A DNA stretch of 64,000 nucleotides from Lucifuga dentata (Eukaryota; Chordata; Actinopteri; Ophidiiformes; Bythitidae): the NCBI GenBank assembly GCA_014773175.1, contig VXCM01003620.1:62001-126000 (forward strand), read 5' to 3'. The notes below the pieces were generated by a model. It worked only from the letters and a program-made list of their open reading frames with translations, made no database searches and was not told the DNA's origin. Positions 52,201 to 57,570 of this stretch are shown piece by piece (position 1 is the first letter of the stretch; each line of letters begins with the position of its first letter). The position numbers were made by a program, and so were the translations under genes.

Positions 52201-52397
52201 TTGGTGATGGTGGATTTGTGGGAAGGCCGGGCGATGCAGTGGTGGCTCGCGCCGCTCTGCTGCTCGATCTGCACGATGCGGATCCGGGCGCTGTCGCTGC
52301 CAAAGCCGCTGTCCCGCCCGGTCGCACTGTGACGAGACGAGGTGTCGACGCCCACCGCGGCGTCTTGACTCCTGTGCTTCTGCTCGTGTCGGTGCAC
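1758..52397 (-). CDS. vps13b: VPS13B, internal part of gene (11 exons)
   Basis: This is a partial gene spanning eleven consecutive coding exons, read from high to low coordinates; each exon has its own entry. Every junction has a GT donor and AG acceptor, and the phases agree from exon to exon. The joined fragment is 878 codons after removing two assembly duplications. I recognise VPS13B from a long series of conserved segments, such as [47 protein letters not shown] and [18 protein letters not shown], in the order of the mammalian protein. Family knowledge: VPS13B is a very large peripheral Golgi protein whose rod carries a hydrophobic groove for lipid transfer between membranes. It is linked to RAB6 and Golgi integrity, and its loss causes Cohen syndrome in humans. 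The fragment lies in the rod. Start, stop, chorein domain and C-terminal domains are outside the window. Introns range from 156 nt to 14.3 kb. Confidence 0.96.
2046..2266 (-). CDS. vps13b: VPS13B exon, local exon 10 of 11
   Basis: This 221-nt exon starts with two bases completing a valine codon (acceptor ATTCCTCCAG) and leaves in phase 0 (donor CTACAG|GTGGGT). It encodes [20 protein letters not shown], then [14 protein letters not shown] and [11 protein letters not shown]. The LRQW, CQE and LLE-RN positions match mammalian VPS13B. A longer open frame in another minus frame overlaps this exon but does not fit the phases of the neighbours. Confidence 0.93.
2267..2860 (-). other. vps13b: VPS13B intron
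   Basis: This 594-nt intron lies between local exons 9 and 10. It has a short (GAT)n run at 2597-2612 and, at about 2362-2400, a fragment resembling the reverse of a teleost LINE 3' tail. I see nothing else in it. Confidence 0.75.
2861..3042 (-). CDS. vps13b: VPS13B exon, local exon 9 of 11
   Basis: This 182-nt exon starts with one base that completes a serine codon (acceptor TTCCTCTAG) and leaves in phase 1 (donor CACAG|GTAGAA). It encodes [18 protein letters not shown], then [18 protein letters not shown] and [14 protein letters not shown]. The last two are diagnostic of VPS13B. The exon is separated from the next one by 594 nt of intron. Confidence 0.95.
4565..5142 (+). mobile_element. 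TTAA-MITE, group A, full length
   Basis: This is a non-autonomous DNA transposon of 578 bp flanked by TTAA on both sides (4561-4564, 5143-5146). The ends are AGGACCATACC... and ...GGTATGGTCCT-type inverted repeats of about 85 bp reaching the CCCAAAG / CTTTGGG motif. The interior carries the group signature GGGACTATATTCCCC. It encodes no transposase. Orientation is given by the signature. Confidence 0.85.
5300..5453 (+). repeat. LINE-like 3' tail
   Basis: TTTGGGATCAATAAAGTTTC followed by TTATCTTAT resembles the 3' tails of teleost non-LTR elements. The 5' limit is a guess. Confidence 0.4.
7645..7716. repeat. Two adjacent perfect palindromes
   Basis: A 26-bp palindrome (7645-7670, TAATTTCTATC and its mirror) is followed after ten bases by a 36-bp palindrome (7681-7716) with the same core CTAAAGATAG-type centre. 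Either could fold into a perfect hairpin. Confidence 0.85.
8061..8189. repeat. Assembly duplication around N 8125
   Basis: Two identical 64-bp copies (8061-8124, 8126-8189) flank a single N. This is probably an unmerged contig overlap. Confidence 0.9.
8416..8458. repeat. (AC)n microsatellite
   Basis: An AC tract interrupted once by AAAA lies close to the downstream donor of local exon 8. Confidence 0.95.
8470..8728 (-). CDS. vps13b: VPS13B exon, local exon 8 of 11, broken by assembly duplication
   Basis: The raw exon is 259 nt but contains a 61-bp direct duplication around an N (8549-8609 and 8611-8671). Removing one copy and the N leaves 197 nt, entry phase 0 and exit phase 2, which fits both neighbours. 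The acceptor is CTTCCAG|GTT and the donor is CAGAG|GTGAGA. The protein starts [15 protein letters not shown] and continues [19 protein letters not shown], then [14 protein letters not shown]. All are conserved VPS13B blocks. As assembled, the duplication shifts the frame by two bases, so a gene caller would split or truncate the gene here. I read this as an assembly error and not a mutation. Confidence 0.94.
8803..9369 (+). mobile_element. TTAA-MITE, group A, left end truncated
   Basis: It is nearly identical to the copy at 4565-5142 in the interior and right end, with TTAA following at 9370-9373. The first 15-20 bases of the left inverted repeat are missing. It starts only about 75 nt from the VPS13B exon at 8470-8728. 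Confidence 0.8.
12054..12741 (-). mobile_element. TTAA-MITE, group A, nested, internally deleted
   Basis: It is inserted in a group-B MITE with TTAA on both sides (12050-12053, 12742-12745). The left inverted repeat and right third are present, while most of the left interior is missing. It contains a LINE insertion at 12132-12526. Confidence 0.8.
12132..12526 (-). mobile_element. 5'-truncated non-LTR retrotransposon (LINE) fragment
   Basis: This 395-bp fragment is inserted in the nested MITE with a 6-bp target duplication, CTTCAT (12126-12131 and 12527-12532). The uninterrupted MITE reads GACTTCATAAGGCTG at this point. On the minus strand a short open end reads [14 protein letters not shown] and then [17 protein letters not shown] before a stop (12418-12516), like the C-terminus of a LINE reverse-transcriptase protein. 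The fragment is dead. Confidence 0.75.
13521..13985 (-). mobile_element. TTAA-MITE, group B
   Basis: TTAA flanks both ends (13517-13520, 13986-13989). The ends are AGGACCATACTGGTGGTTTTGC and its diverged inverted copy ending CCGGTATGGTCCT. It carries the group-B signature in reverse (AAAATAGTCCCAGGAG). It lies about 430 bp from the previous B copy in the opposite orientation. Confidence 0.8.
14262..14384. repeat. Compound GT/GA/GTGC microsatellite
   Basis: A (GT)n tract is followed by (GA)n/(GAAA)n, then by (GT)n with GC interruptions. Confidence 0.95.
14554..14686. repeat. Assembly duplication around N 14620
   Basis: Two identical 66-bp copies flank a single N. Confidence 0.9.
15461..15593. 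repeat. Assembly duplication around N 15527
   Basis: Two identical 66-bp copies flank a single N. Confidence 0.9.
16555..17135 (-). mobile_element. TTAA-MITE, group A, full length
   Basis: This is a nearly full-length copy with TTAA at the left (16551-16554). The right end reads GGTCCATTAT, so the terminal T and flanking TTAA are mutated. Inverted repeats of about 85 bp are otherwise intact. Confidence 0.82.
17150..17405 (+). repeat. Second dispersed family, copy 1
   Basis: It shares with two other regions (about 34800-35060 and, inverted, 57000-57190) the order TTTGCTGAAT, a run of AT-rich sequence, then a TCTAATTATGGTGTTTA-like core and a CAGAGTATGA/CTGAGTGTA end. The shared features suggest an old transposon whose ends I cannot define. 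Confidence 0.5.
17677..17810. repeat. Assembly duplication around N 17744
   Basis: Two copies of about 66 bp flank a single N. Confidence 0.9.
20062..20103. repeat. (GT)n(GA)n microsatellite
   Basis: GT units are followed by about 12 GA units. Confidence 0.95.
22828..22859. repeat. (GT)n microsatellite
   Basis: It has about 15 GT units. Confidence 0.95.
22973..23053. repeat. (CT)n-N-(TG)n compound microsatellite
   Basis: About 18 CT units are followed by an N at 23010 and about 20 TG units. The true length is unknown. It lies just downstream of a VPS13B exon donor. Confidence 0.95.
23063..23247 (-). CDS. vps13b: VPS13B exon, local exon 7 of 11
   Basis: This 185-nt exon enters with two bases that complete an alanine codon and leaves in phase 0 (donor CTGCAG|GTATGA). 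Two acceptors, CTCCAG and CTCTCAG eight bases apart, are possible. I chose the upstream one because only it matches the phase-1 exit of the previous exon. The protein reads [18 protein letters not shown], then [20 protein letters not shown] and [12 protein letters not shown], the most strongly conserved stretch of the window. A long (CT)n/(GT)n microsatellite with an N begins 8 nt downstream of the donor. Confidence 0.95.
23372..24153. mobile_element. hAT-type non-autonomous element with 8-bp target duplication
   Basis: This 782-bp element is bounded by perfect 8-bp direct repeats TGTTATAG (23364-23371, 24154-24161). The ends are CAGGGATTCACAACTGG and CTAGTTGGGGAACCCTG, imperfect inverted repeats of the CAG-GGTTC type common in hAT elements. 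The inside holds a diverged tandem-type duplication of about 155 bp (23473-23629 and 23858-24014). No transposase frame is visible. Confidence 0.85.
25117..25198. repeat. (GT)n/(GA)n microsatellite
   Basis: GT units change to about 25 GA units, with an N at 25158, so the length is not reliable. Confidence 0.95.
25645..25700. repeat. (GT)n microsatellite
   Basis: It consists of about 24 uninterrupted TG units preceded by GTTGGTGTTGG. Confidence 0.95.
26296..26512 (-). CDS. vps13b: VPS13B exon, local exon 6 of 11
   Basis: This 217-nt exon has entry phase 0 and exit phase 1. The acceptor is CTCGACAG|GTC and the donor is CTCAG|GTGAAA. It opens with [11 protein letters not shown], a hallmark block of VPS13B, then [12 protein letters not shown] variable proline-rich loop ([13 protein letters not shown]) follows, then [18 protein letters not shown], which corresponds to the conserved [15 protein letters not shown] of mammals. 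The loop is likely unstructured. The plus-strand open frames over this exon are antisense shadows. Confidence 0.95.
26513..28332 (-). other. vps13b: VPS13B intron
   Basis: This 1.8-kb intron holds one group-B TTAA-MITE (27742-28281). The remainder shows nothing I can name. Confidence 0.7.
27742..28281 (+). mobile_element. TTAA-MITE, group B
   Basis: It is flanked by TTAA (27738-27741, 28282-28285). Ends are AGGACCATGCTGGTGGTTCTG and CACCAGTTGATCCT. The interior has GGGACTATATTCCCG. The element ends 51 bp before the VPS13B exon at 28333. Confidence 0.8.
28333..28535 (-). CDS. vps13b: VPS13B exon, local exon 5 of 11
   Basis: This 203-nt exon starts with two bases completing an aspartate codon (acceptor CTTGCTAG) and leaves in phase 0 (donor CTGCAG|GTTTGA). 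It encodes [18 protein letters not shown], then [28 protein letters not shown] and [11 protein letters not shown]. These blocks correspond to the LKERSRILIGP and AKWCKHSGNPGPE segments of mammalian VPS13B. The exon is unusually GC-rich compared with the surrounding introns, and it codes no recognised catalytic motif, as expected for the rod. Confidence 0.95.
32049..32627 (-). mobile_element. TTAA-MITE, group A, full length
   Basis: This is a 579-bp copy with intact inverted repeats and TTAA on both sides (32045-32048, 32628-32631). It is the cleanest copy in the window and a good reference for the group. Confidence 0.86.
32985..33095 (+). repeat. LINE-like 3' tail
   Basis: ATATTGGGCTACATAAATAA followed by ACCTGACTTAACTAAA resembles the end of dispersed teleost LINEs (GGGCTATATAAATAAA type). 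The left limit is approximate. Confidence 0.45.
34800..35060 (+). repeat. Second dispersed family, copy 2
   Basis: The core reads TAATCTAATTATGGTGTTTA then CATGATGATTTATTGCCTTAA and TCTGAGTGTAG. It is the best-preserved plus-strand copy. Confidence 0.5.
36473..36734 (+). mobile_element. tRNA-derived SINE, with assembly duplication
   Basis: TGGCTCAGCGG fits the tRNA A box and GGGTTCAAGCG resembles a B box; an A-rich tail follows (near 36700-36734). A 66-bp duplication around N 36532 (36466-36531 and 36533-36598) doubles the head. Confidence 0.6.
38001..38405 (-). CDS. vps13b: VPS13B exon, local exon 4 of 11
   Basis: This 405-nt exon, about 135 codons, has entry phase 1 and exit phase 1. The acceptor is a strong pyrimidine tract ending CTCCACAG and the donor is GAAG|GTGAGC. 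It begins [20 protein letters not shown] and ends [20 protein letters not shown]. In between lies a loop with a run of seven serines ([15 protein letters not shown]) coded mainly by TCC/TCT/TCA-type codons; it is a low-complexity expansion in a stretch that is poorly conserved in VPS13B. The following segment, [20 protein letters not shown], is again typical beta-strand rod sequence. Confidence 0.95.
40123..40160. repeat. (AC)n microsatellite
   Basis: It has about 19 AC units. Confidence 0.95.
41326..41637 (+). mobile_element. tRNA-derived SINE
   Basis: The head looks like a tRNA promoter: an A-box-like TAAAGGTTAGAG and a B-box-like GGTCACTGATTCAATCC. It is followed by a body with CCCTTGAGCAAGGTACCTAA and CAGTGGAGCTGC, common in teleost SINEs. 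It ends in an A-run at 41626-41637. A (GT)n tract (41551-41580) lies inside. Confidence 0.65.
41638..41880 (-). repeat. Dispersed teleost-type repeat
   Basis: It contains CAAGTTTATGTGTAGCCCAA, then CTCAAAGGGCTTTACAGGC and GGAAAAACTCCCTAAAAACC, motifs that recur in many fish genomes as one dispersed repeat. It follows directly after the SINE A-tail. Family not assigned. Confidence 0.45.
43150..43787 (-). mobile_element. TTAA-MITE, group B, left truncated, with AT-rich insertion
   Basis: The group-B interior (TTTCCTACCTTCCATGCAGC, AATATAGTTCCAGGA) and a decayed right end (CCATCAGAATGGACTTTTGA) are recognisable. An AT-rich stretch at about 43240-43440 has no counterpart in other copies. The left end is lost, so the start is approximate. 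Confidence 0.65.
44286..44325. repeat. (AC)n microsatellite
   Basis: It has about 19 AC units. Confidence 0.95.
45358..45394. repeat. (AC)n microsatellite
   Basis: It has about 18 AC units. Confidence 0.95.
45721..45938. mobile_element. Foldback MITE (near-perfect palindrome)
   Basis: This 218-bp element has two arms of about 95 bp that are nearly perfect reverse complements. It begins TACACTGTAAAAAGTGACAA and ends with the mirror TTGTCACTTTTTACAGTGTA. The flanking TA could be a TA target duplication, suggesting a Tc1/mariner-type origin, but the family is not certain. Confidence 0.82.
46049..46511. mobile_element. TA-flanked MITE with CCGTATATACT ends
   Basis: The ends CCGTATATACTTGAGTATAA and its inverted copy (CGACTATAAGCC at the inner side) lie inside TA dinucleotides (46047-46048, 46512-46513). 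The raw 463 bp includes a 67-bp assembly duplication around N 46368, so the true length is about 395 bp. It is non-coding. Confidence 0.78.
46301..46435. repeat. Assembly duplication around N 46368
   Basis: Two identical 67-bp copies flank a single N, inside the TA-flanked MITE. Confidence 0.9.
46554..46602. repeat. (AC)n microsatellite with N
   Basis: It has about 24 AC units directly after an N at 46553. Confidence 0.95.
46640..46812 (+). mobile_element. LINE 3' tail
   Basis: The stretch GAACAAATTCCTTGTATG ... CTTGGCAATACATC followed by repeats of TGATTC is typical of the 3' ends of 5'-truncated teleost LINEs of L2 type. No reverse-transcriptase frame remains. The left limit is approximate. 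Confidence 0.55.
46963..47149. mobile_element. hAT-type MITE with 8-bp target duplication
   Basis: This 187-bp element is bounded by perfect 8-bp repeats CTCTAAAG (46955-46962, 47150-47157). Its ends are CAGTAGTCCTCATTCCA and TGGAATGAGGATCGCTG, a 17-bp inverted repeat with few mismatches. A small hairpin, ACACCTGATTAACTAAATCA with GGTGT, lies inside. Confidence 0.88.
47680..47718. repeat. (TTTA)n microsatellite
   Basis: It has about nine TTTA units in a T-rich stretch. Confidence 0.9.
49201..49238. repeat. (AC)n microsatellite
   Basis: It has about 19 AC units. Confidence 0.95.
49358..49486. repeat. Assembly duplication around N 49422
   Basis: Two copies of about 64 bp, each ending in a (GT)n tract, flank a single N. 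Confidence 0.9.
49704..49835 (-). CDS. vps13b: VPS13B exon, local exon 3 of 11
   Basis: This 132-nt exon starts with two bases that complete a glycine codon and ends with one base left over (CCAG|GTAGGA donor). The acceptor is CCAGATCCAG|GAAAG. It encodes [20 protein letters not shown] and [18 protein letters not shown], a well-conserved VPS13B segment that matches the mammalian sequence almost residue for residue in the [10 protein letters not shown] part. It lies 304 nt from the previous exon, and the short intron contains a poly-A tract interrupted by an N. Confidence 0.95.
50140..50617 (-). CDS. vps13b: VPS13B exon, local exon 2 of 11, with assembly duplication
   Basis: The raw exon is 478 nt. 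It contains a 62-bp direct duplication around an N (50395-50456 and 50458-50519); removing one copy plus the N leaves 415 nt, entry phase 0 and exit phase 1. Start is [10 protein letters not shown] after a TTAG acceptor; the donor is CTAG|GTGAGA. Conserved blocks are [33 protein letters not shown] and [20 protein letters not shown], all in the order known for VPS13B. As assembled, the duplication adds 21 in-frame residues that repeat [20 protein letters not shown], so an automatic gene model may carry them unnoticed. The serine- and proline-rich start ([16 protein letters not shown]) looks like a disordered loop. Confidence 0.95.
50839..50852 (+). promoter_or_regulatory. CTCF-like binding motif, one mismatch
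   Basis: CCTGTAGAGGGCAC fits the CTCF core pattern except for T at the third base. It lies in the intron between local exons 1 and 2 of VPS13B. Confidence 0.3.
51193..51877 (-). mobile_element. TTAA-MITE, group A, with assembly duplication
   Basis: It is flanked by TTAA (51189-51192, 51878-51881) and has intact inverted repeats. An N at 51536 separates two near-identical copies of about 105 bp of interior; one copy reads CTGTGTTTAT and the other CTGCGTTTTG. The true element is therefore probably about 580 bp. Confidence 0.85.
52053..52397 (-). CDS. vps13b: VPS13B exon, local exon 1 of 11
   Basis: This 345-nt exon codes for residues 1-115 of the fragment, entering and leaving in phase 0. The acceptor is a pyrimidine-rich stretch ending in CCACAG and the donor is AAG|GTAAAC. 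It starts VHRHEQKH and contains the conserved block [19 protein letters not shown], then [20 protein letters not shown], a typical VPS13 rod beta-strand segment. The end is proline- and serine-rich ([20 protein letters not shown]) and is probably a flexible loop. MITE copies lie close on both sides, ending 175 nt downstream in transcription and starting about 35 nt upstream. Confidence 0.96.
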
Positions 52398-52431
52398 CTG
52401 TGGACAGGTAACAGAGACTCACATGCTATTT

Positions 52432-52960
52432 ATAAAGGCCCAAGCTGGTATTTTGCATAATTGAGCCCAATAAATACAACCAGATACCAATATTAGAATT
52501 GTTTTTCCTACCTTCCAGAAATCCACTGAGTGTACATTCCACTACGCTATTAAAATCAACTTCTGGAGACTTGAAATGTTGCTTGAGACAGTAATCCATC
52601 ATAGCAAACAAGATGTCTATTACAATTTTGGTTGAAGTTTCGTAATTTTTAGTGTTTCAACATGAATTAAACTCGGAGCAGCACAGAAGAAAATGTATGT
52701 CTCTGCCAGGGAATATAGTCCCAGGAGAAGACGGCTTTTACCAAGAAATGAAAAACAATTTTACCTTCTATTGTGCGTAAGTCTTAGCAAGCAAAATGTT
52801 GAATTTCAAGGTTGGTGTTGGTATCACCTGAACATTTGATTTTGAAAGATTAAGAGATCTGGCAAAATAACACAAAAAAATTTAAATATGGCTTTATGTT
52901 TTGGTTGGCAGTAACATAACGTGTGCGCGAGTAGTATTTATTATTTGTTGAGCGAAAAAA
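52432..52960 (-). mobile_element. TTAA-MITE, group B, decayed
   Basis: It has group-B interior signatures (TTTTTCCTACCTTCCAGAAA, AATATAGTCCCAGGAG) and decayed ends (AAAGGCCCAAGCTGG at the left). The right boundary is approximate. It starts about 35 nt upstream of the acceptor of the VPS13B exon at 52053-52397. Confidence 0.65.
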
Positions 52961-53387
52961 TCTGAGCTGTCAACTCTGAATGAGCCCAAAGCCATGTCAA
53001 CCCATCGTTGTCATGGAGATGATGGAACGCTGAATGTGATTGGACCAAACCAAAGCAGTTTGGTTTCACTTTCTCCGCTGATTAAGAGGAGAATTTTGTC
53101 TCGTGTTGCAGTGATGTCTTGCAGATAACACAAATAATACATGTGAAAAGCAAAATGTTCTCAGAGTCCAGAGACAGCTGTAGTTCAGTCCGGATCTGGA
53201 CCGGAGTCCGGACTTTGAGGATGACTGCTGTAAGACTTCGGAGAAAATTACAATCATTGAACAAACATAAACACAGATAGCAAAAGTATCTGGAAAATGT
53301 ATTTTGGCGTTATCACATTAGTTTTTTCTTTAATTATTCTAAACAGCTGCATTCAAATGCATCTATGTATAAAACATGAAATCATAA

Positions 53388-53390
<3 letters not shown>

Positions 53391-53437
<47 letters not shown>

Positions 53438-53451
53438 NAAAAAAAAAAAAA
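53391..53451. repeat. (AC)n-N-(A)n
   Basis: It has about 23 AC units, an N at 53438, then an A-run. The junction is uncertain. Confidence 0.95.
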
Positions 53452-54237
53452 AGTCGAACACGAGAATCCAGTTTGCGTGAAAATATTTCCAAATAAACCA
53501 CGATGTGTTCTGCTCTGTTAGCGTTATAGAGAGGGATCAGAGCATCAAATAAAAAGGGATAAGAGTTTTTTTTTTTTTTGTTTTTTTTTAAGTTTGTTTC
53601 TTGTTGGAGCAGAACGCAAACCAAATAACTCGCTTCATTGAAACCATGGACAAATTGACCAAAGAAGGAGAGCATCGCAGAGGCACAGTCAGAGACATTA
53701 AAGGCATGCTCTGGGACTTTTTCTGTGGTCTTAAAATCATTTTGCACTTCTTACAATATTGGAAAGAGTCTTTTTTAAAAGGGCCTCACCCCAGCAAATC
53801 AAATTGTTGAGTGCAGTGACTGTGGTGTATAAAGCGGCTAAGAGTTTGTGCTTGGCTCCAAGTAACGGATGTCGGGAGAGTTCCAGCCGTTGTGGCAAAT
53901 AAAAAGCTTTCAGTGACAGATGATATAAATCAATGTTAGTAGGTCGCTGGGATGCAAGCGACACTGAAAACAGGCTACCAAGGCATGCCATCCTCGTGAC
54001 CGTAAAGAGGCCGCTGCTCGCTCACGTGGGACAGAACGTAGACGAATAAAACAAAACTATATCCTACCTACCAAATAATAAATGACCGGAAACGTTTGTG
54101 TAGAAGTGATACCTGTGGGTAAAAAACATTTCTCGAGAAAGAAAATCCACCAAAACACCCCACAAAAGCAGTTTCTTCTTCTCTGGATAGACAAAAAAAC
54201 AAACAGAACAATTCAGGCACCGTGTCACATTGCTTAA

Positions 54238-54708
54238 AGGACCAATCCAGTGATTTTGCATGTTTAATATAAAACATAACATAAAACAGTATTTTAGTGT
54301 CATTTTTGTTTTGCCAAATACTCTAATCTTTCAACGTTTCACCTACTAACATGTATGCCTGAATGTAGAAGTGACAGTCATTTTTAATTTCTTGGTAAAA
54401 CCCGTCTTCTCCTGGGACTATATTCCTTGGTGGAGACATTTTCTTCCATTCAGCTCCATGTTGGATTGATTAAATTAAACAACTTCATCAAAAAAAAAAA
54501 AAAAAAANAAAAAAAAAAAAAAAAAGAAAGAATGTGTTTTTACTGGGATTATTTATCTCAAGCACTCAAGCAGTCTGGAAGGTAGGAAAAACAAATTTAA
54601 AACGCGTCGCTCCAGAAGCATGTTTTTTGAAAATTGCTGGCAGTAACATAACATGTACGCTGGTTGTATTTATTGGGCTCAAACATGCAAAATCACCGGT
54701 ATACTCCT
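54238..54708 (+). mobile_element. TTAA-MITE, group B
   Basis: It is flanked by TTAA (54234-54237, 54709-54712). The ends are AGGACCAATCCAGTGATTTTGC and CACCGGTATACTCCT. It contains a poly-A/N junction (54490-54525). Around 54382-54400 it preserves the unoccupied TTAA site that is filled by a group-A copy in the B element at 11829-13082. Confidence 0.8.
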
Positions 54709-55545
54709 TTAAACACTCCTCAAACTTCTCAGGTGTGTCATGACAGACTCAGACCTGTTCATCAGCATCATCTCCAACCATCACTGCAGCGTTTTCTGTG
54801 TTTTTACTAGCGTTCCTGCTTGTGTTAACGGGTCTAACGTCGGTTTGAATTAGCTCCCGCCGCCTTCTGAAACACGATTAGGATGAAGTGAAAAACAGAG
54901 GCGAGAAGCACAGACAGAGGGAGTTTTCAAAAGACCCTAGGTGTGTCCCGTCCGATCCCACCCTGCTCCAACCTGCACATGGTTGCTATTACAGCATGTA
55001 CTCCTCTCTCTCCCGCTGCAGGAGAATTTTAAATGTATATTATTGCTGTGGTGGAGATAGTGTTTCAAGACCTCCAGGCAAATATTAAACCCACTGGCAG
55101 CACATTAGACAGAATACTTGACTTATTAGATATTTCCTATTCCAAACAGTGTCATCAAAGGCTAAGAACAAGAGCCATATAAAACGCCGCGGCATGCCTA
55201 CCCGCCTGCCTGCTCTGTTCTGCCGTCCAGGCTCATGTGCAGGGCTTCCATAGGATCGGCCCTGCCAGATCTCTCTCCGTTCCCTCGCCTAATGAGGACA
55301 GGATGTGTGCACTTCTTTTCTGTAGAAATGTAAGATTTTCCAAGCAATGGAGGAGGGGAGAGAAGGCAGAAAAAGGGCCCGGACCTGTCTCCATGTGTGT
55401 TGTGTTAAGCGGGTTAAAACATGCGTTGAGGTAAGAAGGTATCTGAAAAAGGTACTGAACAAAAGCAGCGTTTCCACGCTGGAACAGGACAAATAAGCTG
55501 CACAGCTGCTGGGAAAGAGAAGCAGCCAGGAGAAGCTGCCAGATA

Positions 55546-55674
55546 CTCTTTACGCTCCTCTCCCTCTTCCCAAGCTTCCCGGCTGTACACATGCATTTAC
55601 AATTACAGCNCTCTTTACGCTCCTCTCCCTCTTCCCAAGCTTCCCGGCTGTACACATGCATTTACAATTACAGC
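55546..55674. repeat. Assembly duplication around N 55610
   Basis: Two identical 64-bp copies flank a single N. Confidence 0.9.
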
Positions 55675-55902
55675 AAATACCCCGTCTTCTCTTTAACCAC
55701 ACTACTAAGAGAGTGCCCCCTAAGCAAATTCTTGGTCTATATTTAGATGTGCTTACAAGTGGAATAAGGGATAATGGGGAACACAATCGGGGGCCAGGAG
55801 GAGAAGGGACAATGAGAAAACATACTGTGGCAGTTGTTCATGCAGTTTGAATCAACATGCATGACAAAGACACATCGAGTCAGTTATTTTCTCAGGGATT
55901 GA

Positions 55903-55907
<5 letters not shown>

Positions 55908-55951
<44 letters not shown>
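55908..55951. repeat. (AC)n microsatellite
   Basis: It has about 21 AC units. Confidence 0.95.
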
Positions 55952-55954
<3 letters not shown>

Positions 55955-56999
55955 TGGCAGCCCTCCTCTGTTTCTGGGCTTTGTTACATCCCCACTGTGC
56001 TTACTGAAAAGAGAACAGGTATACACAGAATACATAAACCTTTAAGTCTGTATTCTACATGTATTAACCATCCACCAATTTATTCATTGATAAAGGGCAA
56101 TAAATTCAGAATTCAAGCCTGAACTGCAGCTACAGGCCTCGTCTCAGCTGAAATTCCCTTTTCCAGCCATTACTTTCTATTATATTATTATATAATGGCT
56201 GCACTGAAGCACTGTTTCCAGATCCCAGCGCAATCGTTCTGTGGGCCCAGTTGATCATGATCGCGAATGTGCAAGTCCACTCCCCCCCCCCCCCCNCCCC
56301 CATCAGCCAATCATGAGGTCATCCCCTCAGAGTCTCTAGGCAGAACATTCTGGAAAATGGAGGATAATCCCCAAAGTGTGAAACCGTGAGCCTCCCAAGT
56401 GCCAATCATATCAGAGCGCATCTGTATGACTTCTGACCCCTATTTCTGTCAGCATAACTCAGAACAGCTTGGCTGGAGTAAGGCTAATGTGCGGAAGCAA
56501 ATGTCATATCATCCAAATGCCACCCGTTTTGCAGCGTTGGCCGGCGACTCGAAGATGACAACATAACTTTTACATCTGAATACCACATATGCCGCTGATT
56601 GTTTCCAGATGAATCAAAAGTAGGTTGCAATTCAGGTTCAGAGATCAGAGAACATGAAAATCTGGATGTTTTAGGATGTAGGACAGTAGATGGGAGTCAA
56701 CATGAGAGAGAATATAATCAATACAAGTAACAAAGGCGGCTGTTATTCGACACAAAAAGGGTCTATTTAACAGCCACAGATCCTCAATGTACGTCTGCAT
56801 CCACTCATCAGACACAGGAAAGGCTTCCGGGGTAGCCTCGTTTACTTTAAGGACAAACACCAAAGACAGAAATAACCACAACCATATTTTAAGGGTGACA
56901 AAAAAATCTTCAGATTACACAGCAGGAAGTGTATGAATGAGGAGGGAATACATATTGCTGCCACTGAAATCTCACAAACATACACACAATGAGTACATT

Positions 57000-57190
57000 T
57001 ATGTGCGATAAAACTTCAATTACACTCAGATTAAGGCACTAAATCATTTTTTTCCCCAAAAAATTTCATGTAAACACCATAATTAGATTAAAATCGACAT
57101 AAATGGGAGAAAGCTTACAGCGAGTAACTCATTAGGCCAGTCATAGTCATTACAAGGCTCGCAGGGCATTATTTGGAGGCTCACCAATCA
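57000..57190 (-). repeat. Second dispersed family, copy 3
   Basis: On the minus strand it reads TTTTAATCTAATTATGGTGT then TTACATGA and GCCTTAATCTGAGTGTA, like the 34.8-kb copy. Confidence 0.5.
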
Positions 57191-57241
57191 CTCGGTTGGG
57201 TTAATATGACACTTCAATTTCAAGTGTAGAAACACCTCCCA

Positions 57242-57255
57242 CCAGTAGGGGGCAG
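57242..57255 (+). promoter_or_regulatory. CTCF-like binding motif
   Basis: CCAGTAGGGGGCAG fits the vertebrate CTCF core pattern CCASYAGRKGGCRS at every position. It is a prediction from motif alone. Confidence 0.45.
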
Positions 57256-57570
57256 TGTGATGTTGTGGTGTTTATGTCATTAATTGCTGCAGAGCATCAA
57301 CATCCTGTCCATGTCAGCAGGTGCTAGCTTACTGACACGCCGTCTGAGATGATGGATCCATTTCTGAGGATATAGTTTGTCAAAATAATGTAAGTTGAAA
57401 CTGGATGGCTGGAAATTTCTAAAAATCTGGCAGGTTTACTTGAATTTTGGCACTAGTTTGGGACCACAGTTCTAATTTTAAAAAGTAAATGTAAGCAGGA
57501 ATCAGATGCTTAAAATAAGATACTAGTGTAGTAATCTGCAGCAAAGCTTTAAAACTTTAAATTTATTTTT

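Noticed and set aside
55233..55661. 142-residue open frame on the minus strand
   Set aside because: It crosses an assembly duplication at N 55610, has no recognisable family or splice context, and its length is partly an artefact of the repeated segment.
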